In this document: piece after piece, positions 6,496 to 7,306 of the stretch
Numbering within the stretch: the stretch's first letter is position 1
How the letters are laid out: each line of letters begins with the position of its first letter
NCBI GenBank assembly: GCA_003142915.1
Contig: PLNZ01000139.1
Location: 2,274 to 9,579 of the forward strand
Length of the DNA stretch: 7,306 nucleotides
Reading direction: 5' to 3'
Source: Ignavibacteriales bacterium
Lineage (GTDB): Bacteria; Bacteroidota; Ignavibacteria; Ignavibacteriales; Ignavibacteriaceae
Position numbers and translations under genes: made by a program
Notes under the pieces: model-generated
Database searches by the model: none
Told to the model about the DNA's origin: nothing
Seen by the model: the letters and a program-made list of their open reading frames with translations, nothing else

Positions 6496-7306
6496 TTATT
6501 CCTTAAACTTTTTGAATAGCAAAGAAGCATTATGCCCACCAAATCCAAATGTATTGCTAATTGCACAATTAATAATTTTCTTAGTGGATTTGAGAGGACT
6601 ATAATTTAGATCACATTCCGGATCAGGATTAGTTAAATTTATTGTAGGAGGTGTAATATCATTAATAATAGCAAGAATAGTAGCAATTGCTTCAATACCT
6701 CCTGCTGCGCCAAGCAAGTGCCCAGTCATCGATTTAGTTGAACTTACAATCAATTTATATGCATGCTCTCCAAATACCGTTTTTATTGCAATTGTTTCAT
6801 TAACATCATTATATAACGTGGAAGTACCATGCGCATTTATATAGTCAACATCCGTAATTGAAACTTCAGCATCTCTTACAGCCTCTTTCATAGATCTTAC
6901 AGCACCTTCACCGCCGGGAGCCGGGGCAGTAACATGATATGCATCTCCGGTTAAACCAGCACCTGCAATCTCACAATAAATTTTTGCACCGCGATTCAGC
7001 GCATGACAGTATTCCTCAAGAATAATTGTACCTGCGCCTTCTCCCATAACAAAACCATTTCTATCTTTATCAAACGGTCTGGAAGCTTCCTTGTAGCGGT
7101 TATTCCACTTTGAGAGAGCCTTCATAGCGTTAAAACCGCCTATAGACATTTCGGTTATAGCAGCTTCAGAACCGCCGCACATCATTAAATCGGCGCTGCC
7201 CCGTTGAATTAAAAAGAATGCGTCGGCAATTGCATGCGAAGAAGTTGCACAAGCCGATGTTGTAGCATAGTTAGGACCTTTTAATCCATGTCTAATAGAT
7301 ATCTGA
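6496..7306 (-). CDS. fabF: Beta-ketoacyl-ACP synthase II, 5' end outside window
   Basis: FabF condenses malonyl-ACP with acyl-ACP in fatty-acid chain elongation. The frame runs open to the right edge, so only the last 269 residues are visible of about 410 usual for the family. In this fragment the nucleophile Cys is residue 19 (TSACATSSHAI), followed by MMCGGSEAA at 41-49, GFVMGEGAG, the first active-site His in NAHGTSTLYND (H159), and K191 and H196 in KSMTGHLLGAAGG. This completes the Cys-His-His triad plus Lys of the condensing enzymes. The end NTFGFGGHNASLLF is typical. An ATG at 7185 follows the active-site Cys and is not the true start. rnc follows after 2 nt. In many bacteria acpP precedes fabF; that would lie to the right of the window. 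FabB-type synthases are close relatives, but the genomic partner rnc favours FabF. Confidence 0.96.
   Translation of the reverse strand, partial: QISIRHGLKGPNYATTSACATSSHAIADAFFLIQRGSADLMMCGGSEAAITEMSIGGFNAMKALSKWNNRYKEASRPFDKDRNGFVMGEGAGTIILEEYCHALNRGAKIYCEIAGAGLTGDAYHVTAPAPGGEGAVRSMKEAVRDAEVSITDVDYINAHGTSTLYNDVNETIAIKTVFGEHAYKLIVSSTKSMTGHLLGAAGGIEAIATILAIINDITPPTINLTNPDPECDLNYSPLKSTKKIINCAISNTFGFGGHNASLLFKKFKE
6500..6504 (-). promoter_or_regulatory. Shine-Dalgarno site for rnc inside the fabF end
   Basis: On the minus strand AAGGA lies 6 nt before the TTG start of rnc, within the last two sense codons of fabF (AAG GAA) just before its TAA. It is a good match to the anti-Shine-Dalgarno core at proper spacing and decides the unusual start. 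The other genes here lack a comparably clear site, so this one probably compensates for the weak TTG codon. Confidence 0.6.

Overview
The window looks like chromosomal housekeeping DNA from a low-GC Gram-negative bacterium of the Bacteroidota / Chlorobi / Ignavibacteria group. This placement rests on AT-rich codon use, mostly absent Shine-Dalgarno sequences, a BamA/TamA-type outer-membrane protein, a long single-chain glycine dehydrogenase, and the fabF-rnc pair common in that group. No 16S or other marker is present, so the lineage is an inference.

Layout: almost everything is on the minus strand and is read from the right edge to the left. In transcription order it is fabF (3' two thirds, cut by the window edge), rnc, gcvP, a short one-POTRA Omp85 protein, rsmE, and a broken small lipoprotein gene at 384-531. 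fabF and rnc are separated by 2 nt, and the RNase III gene starts with TTG behind an AAGGA ribosome site lying in the last fabF codons. Leaders of 138 nt and 90 nt precede gcvP and the Omp85 gene. rsmE overlaps the end of the Omp85 gene, and its start is ambiguous. The only plus-strand gene is a 51-codon membrane protein of the Lmo0937 (DUF5670) family at 218-373, which converges on the lipoprotein remnant with only 10 bp between them.

The genes do not form one pathway: fatty-acid elongation (FabF), dsRNA processing (RNase III), glycine cleavage (GcvP), outer-membrane biogenesis (Omp85-like) and ribosomal RNA methylation (RsmE). I found no mobile element, CRISPR array, tRNA, rRNA or clear riboswitch, and nothing that looks like a new multi-gene system. 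The items most worth a second look are small: the apparent RlpA-like lipoprotein remnant behind rsmE, the unannotated-size Lmo0937-type protein with a perfect 12-bp palindrome upstream, the unusual starts of rnc and rsmE, and the compact one-POTRA Omp85 protein.
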